Assembly: GCF_001182825.2 (NCBI RefSeq)
Contig: NZ_LFYO02000003.1
Location: 267,262 to 331,261, forward strand
Origin: Streptococcus sp. X13SY08
GTDB lineage: Bacteria > Bacillota > Bacilli > Lactobacillales > Streptococcaceae
Direction of reading: 5' to 3'
DNA length: 64,000 nucleotides
The notes beneath the pieces are model-generated. The model was not told the origin of the DNA. It searched no databases and saw nothing but the letters and a program-made list of their open reading frames with translations. Each line of letters begins with the position of its first letter. Position 1 is the first letter of the stretch. The translations under genes were made by a program, and so were the position numbers. Below, piece after piece: positions 17,270 to 25,661 of the stretch.

Positions 17270-19834
17270 ATGAGATTGCCCGTGAATTGGGGGTCGCTAG
17301 TAAGGATGTTGTCGCTAAAGCGCAAGAGCTTGGTTTTGATGTAAAAAGCCATGCGTCAAGCGTAGATGACGATAGTGCAAAAAAATTGCGGCGAGTTTTT
17401 CAAAAAAGGCTGCTCCAAAAGCTGAGGCTGCACCTGCACCTAAAAAAGAAGTGGTTGCTGACAAAACTGTAGGAGTAAAACCGCAAGAAAATAAAGTAGA
17501 AGTTGCGCAGACAAGTGCATCAACAGAAGCAAAAACTGCCGCAACTAAGCCGGTTCGTCCGCAAAGTCGAAACTTTAAGGCAGAACGTGAAGCGCGTGCT
17601 AAAGAGCAAGCTGCTAAACGTGCCCAAGGTGGCAATGATAACCGCCGAAATAATGATCGTAACCGTAACCAGAATAATCGTCGAGATAATCGTTCTTTCG
17701 ACCGTCGCAATGGAAACAATGGACAAGGTCAAAATCGCAATAATGATCGTCGGCAAGATAATCGCAGCGGTCGTAAGGAACAAGGTCGTAGCGATAATAA
17801 CGGACAAGTTTCCCAACAACAAGCAAGACCTGCAGCTAAGATTGATTTCAAGGCACGCGCAGCAGCTCTAAAGGCAGAGCAAAACGCAGAATATGCACGT
17901 AGTAGCGAAGAGCGCTTCCGTCAAGCTCAAGAAGCTAAGAAGCAAGCCGTTACAAAACCAAAAGAAATCAAGTTTGAAGAGACAAAAGTAGAAGCAAAAC
18001 CAACTGTAAAACCTGCTGCTACAGCTTCTGCAACATCATCGGCTGCACCAGATACACGTCGCAAAAAAGCAAGACCAGATAAAGGAAAAAATACACCTGT
18101 GGCGAAGCCTGTCACAGAGCGTAAATTCCATGAATTGCCAACTGAGTTTGAGTACACTTCAGGTATGACCGTTGCAGAAATTGCAAAACGAATCAAACGT
18201 GAACCTGCTGAAATTGTTAAAAAACTCTTTATGATGGGTGTAATGGCAACGCAAAACCAATCCTTAGATGGAGATACCATTGAACTGCTTATGGCAGATT
18301 ATGGTATTGAAGCACATGAAAAAGTGGAAGTGGATAATGCGGATATCGAGCGCTTCTTTGTCGAAGAAGGCTATCTCAATGAAGATAAAATGGTAGAACG
18401 TCCACCAGTTGTTACCATCATGGGACACGTTGACCACGGTAAGACAACACTTCTGGATACCCTTCGTAATTCTCGTGTTGCGACAGGCGAAGCAGGTGGT
18501 ATCACTCAGCATATCGGTGCCTACCAAATTGATGCAGATGGTAAGAAAATTACCTTCTTGGATACCCCAGGACATGCGGCCTTTACATCTATGCGTGCGC
18601 GTGGTGCTTCTGTTACAGATATTACGATTTTGATTGTAGCAGCAGATGATGGTGTTATGCCTCAAACTATCGAAGCGATTAACCATTCAAAAGCAGCTGA
18701 AGTTCCAATTATTGTTGCCATCAACAAAATTGATAAACCAGGGGCTAACCCAGAACGCGTAATCGGTGAATTGGCAGAGCATGGTGTTATTTCAACTGCT
18801 TGGGGTGGTGATTCAGAATTCGTTGAAATCTCTGCGAAATTTGGACAGAACATTGATGAACTTCTTGAGACAGTTCTCTTGGTTGCTGAAATCCAAGAAT
18901 TGAAGGCTGACCCAACGGTTCGAGCAATCGGTACAGTGATTGAAGCCCACTTGGTATCGTTGTCGGCAATACTTTTGGTCGTGTTCGTGCCATGGTTAAT
19001 GATCTTGGCCGTCGTGTGAAAACTGCGGGTCCATCAGCTCCAGTTTCTATTACTGGCTTGAATGAAGCACCAATGGCAGGTGACCACTTCGCGGTCTATG
19101 AAGATGAGAAAGCTGCACGTGCAGCGGGTGAAGAGCGTGCTAAACGTGCTCTTATGAAGCAGCGTCAAGCGACTCAGCGTGTTAGCCTCGAAAATCTCTT
19201 TGATACCCTTAAAGCTGGTGAAGTTAAGACTGTTAATGTTATCATCAAGGCAGATGTACAAGGTTCTGTTGAAGCCCTTGCGTCTTCACTTCTCAAGATT
19301 GATGTCGAAGGCGTTCGCGTCAATGTTGTCCATTCGGCTGTCGGTGCTATCAATGAGTCTGATGTGACTCTTGCAGAAGCTTCGAACGCTGTTATCATCG
19401 GTTTCAATGTTCGCCCTACTCCAATTGCTCGTCAGCAAGCAGACAGTGACGAGGTTGAAATCCGTCTCCATAGCATTATCTACAAGGTAATCGAGGAAGT
19501 CGAAGAAGCCATGAAGGGTAAATTGGACCCTGAATATCAAGAAAAGATTCTTGGGGAAGCCATTATCCGTGAAACCTTCAAAGTTTCTAAAGTTGGTACG
19601 ATCGGTGGCTTCATGGTTATCAACGGTAAAGTTACTCGCGATTCGAGCGTTCGTGTCATCCGAGAAGGCGTTGTTGTCTTTGACGGCAAATTAGCAAGTT
19701 TAAAACACTATAAAGACGATGTGAAAGAGGTTGGTAATGCCCAAGAGGGTGGTCTTATGATTGAAAATTACAACGATCTCAAAGTGGACGATACCATCGA
19801 AGCTTACATCATGGAAGAAATTGTGAGAAAATAG
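17260..19834 (+). pseudogene. infB: Translation initiation factor IF-2, start lost and two further frameshifts
   Basis: Coding starts at [11 protein letters not shown] without its initiator ATG, lost with the ylxQ end. Near 17390 one G is missing in TTG(G)CGGCG and the frame moves to [17 protein letters not shown] long Arg/Asn-rich linker follows, then IF2_N and the GTPase domain: G1 GHVDHGKT, G3 DTPGHAA, G4 NKID. At about 18953 IEAHL jumps to [18 protein letters not shown] with loss of about 22 residues and a frame change; the C-terminal domains then run normally to the stop. IF-2 brings initiator tRNA to the ribosome and is essential, so three lesions in one gene argue for sequence error. 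Confidence 0.9.
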
Positions 19835-20065
19835 ACCTTCCTTTACTCATCGTTACTGCGCCTTGTCTGGCTTGAACTATGCCTTTGGCGTAAACATTCA
19901 ACTCTTCGTATAGCCTATTGTGAAGTCCGCTAGTTTCTAGCAAGAGTTAAAATTGAACTCTTTCAAGTAGCGTCGTAGAACTCTCAGTTAAAAACTCTTG
20001 GTTTTATCTACCGAGAGAACAACAACTAAAAAGCTGGGCTTGCAGCCTAGCTTTTCTATTAAATA
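19835..20065. other. Non-coding stretch between infB and the rbfA leader
   Basis: No plausible gene is seen. It holds imperfect inverted repeats (for example GTTAAAACTC/GAGTTAAAATT-like arms around 19950-20010) and ends in a terminator hairpin. Such a gap inside the normally tight nusA-infB-rbfA operon is unusual. Confidence 0.5.
20028..20056 (+). terminator. Terminator-like hairpin between infB and rbfA
   Basis: The stem AAAAGCTGGGC pairs with GCCTAGCTTTT around TTGCA and is followed by TCTATT. The U run is partly inside the stem, so read-through into rbfA is possible. Confidence 0.6.
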
Positions 20066-20067
20066 GT

Positions 20068-20185
20068 AAGAAAGGAAAGGAACCCGAACGGGAGGGGCAT
20101 GGAAAAGACAGCCCATTGTTGACATCAGGATGTCAGATGGTCTCCTATTTTTAGTTCGCCTCTTGTTCGCTCTTGGTACTTAATT
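20068..20185 (+). promoter_or_regulatory. SD-hairpin-ATG leader element 1 (rbfA)
   Basis: Begins with AAGAAAGG (20068-20075) and ends at the rbfA ATG with TTGGTACTTAATT. CGAACGGGAGG (20085-20095) pairs with CCTCTTGTTCG (20159-20169) over 11 positions, two of them G-U. An inner hairpin GACAT/ATGTC lies at 20121-20134, followed by TCTCCTATTTTT. No Shine-Dalgarno motif is near the ATG. It is related to the elements before pdhB, pdhC and pdhD. Confidence 0.6.
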
Positions 20186-20533
20186 ATGGCAAACCATCGT
20201 GTGGACCGTGTTGGTATGGAAATCAAGCGTGAAGTTAACGAGATTTTGCAGAAAAAAGTGCGTGATCCGCGCGTGCAAGACGTGACCATCACGGACGTGC
20301 AAATGCTTGGTGATTTATCAGCAGCAAAAGTGTACTATACCATCCATTCAACCCTAGCTTCAGACAATCAAAAAGCCCAAACAGGTCTTGAAAAAGCAAC
20401 AGGGACTATTAAACGTGAATTGGGTAAGAATCTGACCATGTACAAAATCCCAGACTTAATTTTTGTGAAAGATGAGTCGATTGAGTACGGGAATAAGATT
20501 GACCAAATGTTGCGTAATTTGGAGAAAAAATGA
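20186..20533 (+). CDS. rbfA: 30S ribosome-binding factor RbfA
   Basis: 115 aa, normal length. It has the KH-like fold with [20 protein letters not shown] near the start and a C-terminal DRSIEY-type motif ([14 protein letters not shown]). RbfA binds immature 30S subunits near the 16S 5' helix and is needed in cold adaptation. The ATG is preceded not by a ribosome-binding site but by the structured element described separately. Confidence 0.92.
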   Translation: MANHRVDRVGMEIKREVNEILQKKVRDPRVQDVTITDVQMLGDLSAAKVYYTIHSTLASDNQKAQTGLEKATGTIKRELGKNLTMYKIPDLIFVKDESIEYGNKIDQMLRNLEKK

Positions 20534-20539
20534 TAAGAA

Positions 20540-20577
20540 AAAAAGGAGATCCTATGAGAGAATTTCCTTCTTTTTTT
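20540..20577. terminator. Terminator between convergent rbfA and the membrane protein gene
   Basis: AAAAAAAGGAG and the CTTCTTTTTTT-type arm form an A/T-rich imperfect hairpin overlapping the 3' end of the minus-strand gene. Confidence 0.5.
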
Positions 20578-21232
20578 GTTTTTCTTTCTTTTCCATATTT
20601 GGAAGGTTGATCTTATATTTGATGACAAATAAGCGAATTAGGAGGAAAATCATGAAGAGTGCAATATAGACTCGAATACGCGGGAAATCGAAATCAATCA
20701 CCAGAAAATGATAGGAAATTCCTGCGATGAAGGCTAGAACAGCATAGACATCTTCCTTTAAGACGATGGGTGTTTCATTGACAAGTATGTCGCGCAAAAT
20801 ACCTCCGCCAGCTCCTGTCAAAGCGGCTAGGATACCAGTCGTCATAAAATTGAGATGGAGACTAACTCCCGTACTAGCGCCAATAAGGGCAAAGATAGCA
20901 AGACCGATTGAATCAAAAATAAGATTAGTAGTTGTTAAAAAGTGGAGCATCTGTTTTTCGCGTGGTGTTTCATTTCTCTTTATACGCACCACAAAATACA
21001 TGATAAAAGCTACAGCGATAGACAGATAGATAGAGGACGGATCACGTAAAGCGGCGGGAACATCTCCAACCATGGTATCACGAATCATTCCACCGCCTAC
21101 TGCAGTGATGATTCCTAAAAGAGTAATGCCGAAAATATCTAGATTTTTTTTGAATCCTTTCACCACGCCAGATACAGCAAATGCGATGGTGCCAATATAG
21201 TTGCAGATAACGAGAAATAAATCAAAATCCAT
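20552..21232 (-). CDS. TRIC cation channel family membrane protein (YadS/UPF0126)
   Basis: About 226 aa with seven hydrophobic segments and two internal homologous halves, each with the glycine-rich signature: TAVGGGMIRD and TGAGGGILRD. This is the bacterial TRIC-type family, trimeric monovalent cation channels. I start at MDFDLFLV (21232); the frame extends 18 codons further but this part is not family-like. The tail is rich in Lys/Glu. It is divergent from pdhA. Confidence 0.85.
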   Translation of the reverse strand: MDFDLFLVICNYIGTIAFAVSGVVKGFKKNLDIFGITLLGIITAVGGGMIRDTMVGDVPAALRDPSSIYLSIAVAFIMYFVVRIKRNETPREKQMLHFLTTTNLIFDSIGLAIFALIGASTGVSLHLNFMTTGILAALTGAGGGILRDILVNETPIVLKEDVYAVLAFIAGISYHFLVIDFDFPRIRVYIALFMIFLLIRLFVIKYKINLPNMEKKEKQKKKEILS

Positions 21233-21466
21233 AGATGCCCCTCCACAGGCTATCTTATCACAAAATGAGTGCTCTTTCAATGGCATGAACTAATTTGTGA
21301 AACAAAAAACAATATAGGAAATATTCATCTTTTAAAAGATGATGGAAATTCAGATAAATCAAGGGTTTTATTCTCTTTGAAAGAGAATAAAATCGGTTCA
21401 AATGTTTGCAATTTGTGAATTATTGGGCTACCATAGTAGGGAAACAGAATTACTTTGGAGGAAAAT

Positions 21467-22262
21467 ATGGTATCTATTTCAAAAGAACAACATTTGGATA
21501 TGTTCCGAAAAATGCAACAAATCCGTGATGTTGACATGAAACTTAACAAATTGGTTCGTCGTGGCTTTGTTCAAGGGATGACCCACTTCTCAGTTGGGGA
21601 AGAAGCAGCAGCGGTTGGACCGATTGCAAGTTTAACAGACCAAGATATTATCTTCTCACATCACCGTGGTCATGGTCAAAAGGAAACTTTGGTTCAAATG
21701 GTATCGTCGGTGGTGGCTATGCTCTTGCAGTAGGTGCAGCACTTACTCAACAATACACGAGTCAATGAACTTGGCTGCTGTTTGGAATTTACCAGTGATC
21801 TTCTTCATCACAAACAACCGTTACGGAATTTCAACAGATATTACCTATTCTACTAAGATTGCTCACCTTCACGAGCGTGCGGCAGCCTATGGTATGCCAG
21901 GTCACTACGTTGAAGATGGTAATGATGTGATTGCGGTTTACGAAAAAATGCAAGAAGTTATCGAATACGTTCGTGCAGGAAATGGTCCAGCTATGGTCGA
22001 AGTGGAATCTTATCGTTGGTTTGGTCACTCAACAGCTGATGCTGGAACTTACCGTACAAAAGATGAAGTTAACGAGTGGAAAGCAAAAGACCCACTTAAG
22101 AAATACCGTACATATTTGACAGAAAACAAGATTGTCACAGACGAAGAGTTGGACGCTATTGAAGTTGAAGTTGCTGAACAAGTAGAAGCAGCTGTAAAAT
22201 ATGCTCAAGAAAGTCCAGATCCAGATATCTCAATTGCATTCGAAGACGTATACGTTGACTAA
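21467..22262 (+). pseudogene. pdhA: Pyruvate dehydrogenase E1 alpha subunit, two internal deletions
   Basis: Starts at ATG 21467 with GGAGG at 21457-21461. The N terminus is normal to HHRGHGQ. The next bases encode KGNFGSNGIVGGGYALAVG in another frame, so about 35 residues are missing at about 21680. After LTQQY a second loss of about 20 residues (about 21756) removes the thiamine diphosphate motif GDGATNEG...; the text resumes at ESMNLAAVWNLPV and is intact to the stop. E1 decarboxylates pyruvate with ThDP and passes acetyl to lipoyl-E2. Lacking the ThDP motif this could not work, but the surrounding operon looks functional, so sequence error is likely. Confidence 0.88.
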
Positions 22263-22620
22263 CGTAAGAAGTATGACTGGGACCTAAAGGTCTTGTCATA
22301 CTACGGCAGCCACTGTAAGGTGGACTGCCTACATACCTTACTAACTTCAGACATTTCGCAATATCGGCTAAATGTCTTCCGTGTCGTAGTTGCTAATCGT
22401 TTTGCAATAACTTTCACAGTCACAAGTGACGAAGCAAGTTCAGACAACTACGACGCTTGAACACAATTGGAAGTAATGAGGACGAAAATGGACACAGCAA
22501 AAATAGGAAGTGGCAAGTGATGCTTGCATCACACAGCTACTTATCTTTTTTACAAAGTCCTTAGTCCGAATACGATTCTAAGTAAATGAGAGCTAGAAAC
22601 GAGCAATTATAATCAGAAAA
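22263..22620 (+). other. Hairpin-rich intergenic region between pdhA and pdhB
   Basis: No gene seen. Clear stem-loops are AGTATGAC/GTCATACT with an inner GACCT/GGTC (22270-22302), GGCAG/CTGCC (22305-22329), AGACATTT/AAATGTCT (around 22350-22376), a wide GTCGTAGTTG/CAACTACGAC pair (22384-22459), and a terminator-like GTGATGC/GCATCAC nested in AAGT/ACTT followed by TCTTTTTT (22509-22552). It could set subunit stoichiometry by partial termination or processing. Confidence 0.55.
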
Positions 22621-22623
22621 TGA

Positions 22624-22766
22624 AGAAAGGAAAGGGTTCATGCGCGCAAGCGTAATCGAACCCGAGCGACCTGCTGTGTGAAAAAGATGAATCCTCCTAG
22701 AGGCTGGTCCTCTTTATCGGCTTCCCTATTTTCACTTTGCATGTGACGCTCTTGGTATCATAATTT
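22624..22766 (+). promoter_or_regulatory. SD-hairpin-ATG leader element 2 (pdhB)
   Basis: Begins AGAAAGG (22624-22630), contains the side hairpin GGGTTC/GAACCC (22634-22663), a central arm TCCTCCTAGAGG, then CTTCCCTATTTTCAC, and ends CGCTCTTGGTATCATAATTT at the ATG. GAGCG of the 5' side pairs with CGCTC of the 3' side, and TGTGTGAA with TTCACTT. There is no ribosome-binding site next to the ATG. Confidence 0.6.
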
Positions 22767-23762
22767 ATGCCAGAAATGAAAGTTATGGCCTTGCGTGAAG
22801 CCATTATTCAAGCACAAAGCGAAGAAATGCGCAAGGATGAAAAAGTATTCTTAATGGGAGAAGATGTTGGTGTCTACGGTGGTGACTTCGGTACTTCTAT
22901 CGGTATGTTGGAAGAATTCGGTCCAAAACGCGTTCGCGACACTCCTATCTCTGAAGCAGCTATCGCAGGTTCTGCAGTTGGTGCTGCCCAAACAGGTCTT
23001 CGTCCGATCGTTGACTTGACCTTCATGGACTTTGTCACTATCGCTATGGATGCTATCGTCAACCAAGCGGCTAAAACAAACTACATGTTTGGCGGCGGTT
23101 TGAAAACACCTGTTACCTTCCGTGTAGCATCAGGTTCAGGTATCGGTTCTGCGGCGCAACACTCACAATCTCTTGAAGCATGGTTGACACATATTCCAGG
23201 GATTAAAGTGGTCGCACCAGGTACTGTAAATGATGCAAAAGGTCTTTTGAAATCATCTATCTTGGACAACAATCCAGTTATCTTCTTGGAGCCAAAAGCT
23301 CTTTATGGTAAAAAAGAAGAAGTCAACCAAGATCCAGATTTCTATATTCCACTTGGTAAAGGTGAAATTAAACGTGAAGGTACTGACGTAACCATCGTAT
23401 CTTATGGACGTATGTTGGAGCGTGTAATGAAAGCTGCTGAAGAAGTGGCAGCTGAAGGGATTAACGTAGAGGTCGTTGACCCACGTACCTTGATTCCGCT
23501 TGATAAAGAACTCATCATTGAATCAGTTAAGAAAACTGGTAAAGTTATCTTGGTCAACGATGCATACAAAACTGGTGGTTTCATCGGTGAAATTGCATCT
23601 ATCATTACTGAAAGTGAAGCATTTGACTACTTGGATGCCCCAATTATCCGTATTGCTTCTGATGATGTACCAGTTCCTTATGCAAACGTTCTTGAAAATG
23701 CAGTCTTACCTAACGTAGAAAAAATCAAAGCTGCAATCTACAAGCAAGTCAATAAAGGCTAA
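22767..23762 (+). CDS. pdhB: Pyruvate dehydrogenase E1 beta subunit
   Basis: 331 aa, full length. Conserved transketolase-like motifs are FLMGEDVGVYGGDFG, the TP-binding partner region PISEAAIAGSAVGAA, FMDFVTIAMDAIVNQAAK and the C-terminal TGGFIGEIASII. It forms the heterotetrameric E1 with PdhA. It appears intact, unlike pdhA and pdhC on either side. Confidence 0.94.
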   Translation: MPEMKVMALREAIIQAQSEEMRKDEKVFLMGEDVGVYGGDFGTSIGMLEEFGPKRVRDTPISEAAIAGSAVGAAQTGLRPIVDLTFMDFVTIAMDAIVNQAAKTNYMFGGGLKTPVTFRVASGSGIGSAAQHSQSLEAWLTHIPGIKVVAPGTVNDAKGLLKSSILDNNPVIFLEPKALYGKKEEVNQDPDFYIPLGKGEIKREGTDVTIVSYGRMLERVMKAAEEVAAEGINVEVVDPRTLIPLDKELIIESVKKTGKVILVNDAYKTGGFIGEIASIITESEAFDYLDAPIIRIASDDVPVPYANVLENAVLPNVEKIKAAIYKQVNKG

Positions 23763-23857
23763 TCACAGGTATATGATCTATTGGCTGGTTTTCTCAATAA
23801 GAAGCCAGCTAAGCTTGTGTTTAGTAGATTTTGTAGAATTCAACAACGAAGAAATAT
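23763..23857 (+). other. Short hairpin spacer after pdhB
   Basis: GGCTGGTTTT pairs with GAAGCCAGC around an 8-nt loop (about 23783-23810), without a T run. No gene. Confidence 0.4.
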
Positions 23858-24002
23858 AGAAAGGAAAAGGGTTCAATTACTTAAAAACGAAATTGAACCC
23901 GCCCTAAACACTTGGCAAAAAGAAAAAGTTCTCCTAGATGCGAGACGTCTTCGTCGGCTTTCCTATTTTTGCTTTGTGTTTTACGGGCTTGGTATCATAC
24001 AT
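23858..24002 (+). promoter_or_regulatory. SD-hairpin-ATG leader element 3 (pdhC)
   Basis: Begins AGAAAGG (23858-23864). A perfect 10-bp side hairpin GGGTTCAATT/AATTGAACCC spans 23869-23900. The main stem pairs CCCG and AAACAC with GTGTTT and CGGG (about 23975-23987). An inner arm is followed by TTTCCTATTTTT, and the end CTTGGTATCATACAT touches the ATG. No other Shine-Dalgarno sequence is close. Confidence 0.6.
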
Positions 24003-25336
24003 ATGGCAGTAGAAATTATCATGCCTAAGCTCGGTGTGGACATGCAAGAAGGCGAAATCATCGAGTGGAAAAAGCAAGAAGGCGATGTTATCAATGAAGG
24101 CGACGTCCTCTTGGAAATGATGTCTGACAAAACAAGCATGGAATTAGAAGCTGAAGAGTCAGGTGTTCTCGTTAAAATCGTTCGTGGCAACGGCGAAGTG
24201 GTTCCTGTAACAGAAGTGATTGGTTACATCGGTGCCGAAGGTGAAGATGCTAGTTCATTGGTTGCTGAAGCAGCTCCAGCAGTGAGTGATACTCCTGTTG
24301 TAGCGACAGCAGCCCCAGTTGAAACAGTTGCTCCTGTAGAAGCTCCAGCTCCAGCAGCAAAATCACAAGGTGGTGGCAAAGTACGTGCAACTCCAGCAGC
24401 TCGTGAAGCAGCACGTGACCTCAATATTGATCTTGGACAAGTTCCAGGAACAGGTGCTAAAGGACGTGTTCACAAGTCTGACGTAGAAGACTTCAAGGGT
24501 GCGGCACCAAAAGCAACACCACTTGCTCGTAAGATTGCTGAAGATAAAGGCAGGTGTTAGAAGCACAAGCACCTAAAGCAGAAGTTGCAGCAGCTCCAGC
24601 TAAAGAAGAAAAACCAGCTAAAGAATTGCCAGAAGGCGTTGAAATCATCAAGATGTCAGCTATGCGTAAAGCAATCTCTAAAGGAATGGTTAATTCTTAC
24701 CTCACAGCTCCAACCTTCACGCTCAACTATGATATTGACATGACCAACCTCATGACTCTTCGTAAACAAGCGCTTGAGCCAATCATGAATAAAACAGGTC
24801 TTAAAGTGACCTTTACAGATTTGATTGGTCTTGCAGTAACACGTACCTTGATGAAAGAAGAACACCGTTACATGAACGCTTCATTGATCAACGATGCTCA
24901 AGAAATTGAATTGCATAAATTCGTTAACCTTGGTATCGCTGTAGGTCTTGATGAAGGTCTTGTCGTGCCAGTTGTTCACGGTGCAGATAAGATGAGCTTG
25001 TCAGACTTTGTGGTTGCATCTAAAGATGTCATCAAAAAAGCACAATCTGGTAAGTTGAAAGGCGCTGAAATGTCTGGTTCTACATTCTCTATCACAAACT
25101 TGGGAATGTTCGGCACCAAAACATTTAATCCAATCATCAACCAACCGAACTCAGCTATCCTTGGTGTATCTGCAACAGTTCAAACACCAGTTGTAGTGGA
25201 TGGAGAAGTTAAAATTCGTCCAATCATGGCACTTTGCTTGACAATCGACCATCGTATTGTTGATGGTATGAATGGAGCGAAATTCATGGTGGACCTCAAG
25301 CACTTGCTTGAAAATCCATTGGAATTGTTGATCTGA
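24003..25336 (+). pseudogene. pdhC: Dihydrolipoamide acetyltransferase (PDH E2), deletion with frameshift
   Basis: An N-terminal lipoyl domain (residues 1-80; the lipoylated Lys is in SDKTS) is followed by an Ala/Pro linker and a peripheral subunit-binding motif ATPAAREAARDL...GTGAKGRVHKSDVE. A second such motif starts (TPLARKIAEDKG) and is cut at about 24552, where about 20 residues are missing; VLEAQAPK resumes in another frame. The catalytic domain has the HxxxDG-type motif as DHRIVDGMNGAKF. E2 accepts the acetyl group and gives it to CoA. The tandem binding motifs are a feature I recall in streptococcal E2. Confidence 0.88.
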
Positions 25337-25379
25337 TAAAGAAGTTGGATTGTAAAGAAAAAAACTTTAAAGAAAATAG

Positions 25380-25514
25380 AGAAAGGAAGTAGAACGAGTT
25401 CGTGAGATTTGAACACGAACTAAATGCTCGGAATTTAGATAGACTTTCTTGGATGCAAGCATCCTACGTAAGTCTCCTAAAATTCGGTCGCATTTGGGCG
25501 TTCTGTTTCTTAAA
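25380..25514 (+). repeat. Leader element 3b, a gene-less copy in front of the pdhD leader
   Basis: AGAAAGG (25380-25386) is followed by the outer pair AGAACG/CGTTCT, a side hairpin GTTCGTG/CACGAAC, and a long stem AAATGC-CGGAATTTAG with CTAAAATTC-GCATTT. TCTCCTAAAATTCGGTCGC and TTCTGTTTCTTAAAT align with the end of the rbfA element (TCTCCTATTTTTAGTTCGC, TTGGTACTTAATT). No ATG-started gene follows; element 4 begins 29 nt later. Confidence 0.5.
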
Positions 25515-25543
25515 TAGCACATAGTCTTATAAGACAACTAGAC

Positions 25544-25661
25544 AGAAAGGAATTGAACCCGACCGGAGAGCTTGGGAAAAAGATAAATCGATCGGAAAAT
25601 CAGGATTTTCCACGATTTCCTATTTTCCAGTCGCTCTCTAGTCGGCCTAGGTATCTTAATT
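25544..25661 (+). promoter_or_regulatory. SD-hairpin-ATG leader element 4 (pdhD)
   Basis: Begins AGAAAGG (25544-25550). CCGACCGGAGAGC (25559-25571) pairs with GCTCTCTAGTCGG (25633-25645) at 12 of 13 positions. The inner arm GGAAAATC/GATTTTCC (25594-25611) is extended by AAATCG/CGATTT. TTTCCTATTTTCC follows and CTAGGTATCTTAATT ends at the ATG. This is the best-formed copy of the family. Confidence 0.65.

Noticed and set aside
17315..17719. Arg-rich ORF antisense to infB
   Set aside because: Mirror of the low-complexity Arg/Asn linker of IF-2.
20068..25661. T-box or known metabolite riboswitch for the pdh leaders
   Set aside because: No T-box antiterminator motif and no known aptamer core could be recognised, and most copies lack an adjoining terminator.
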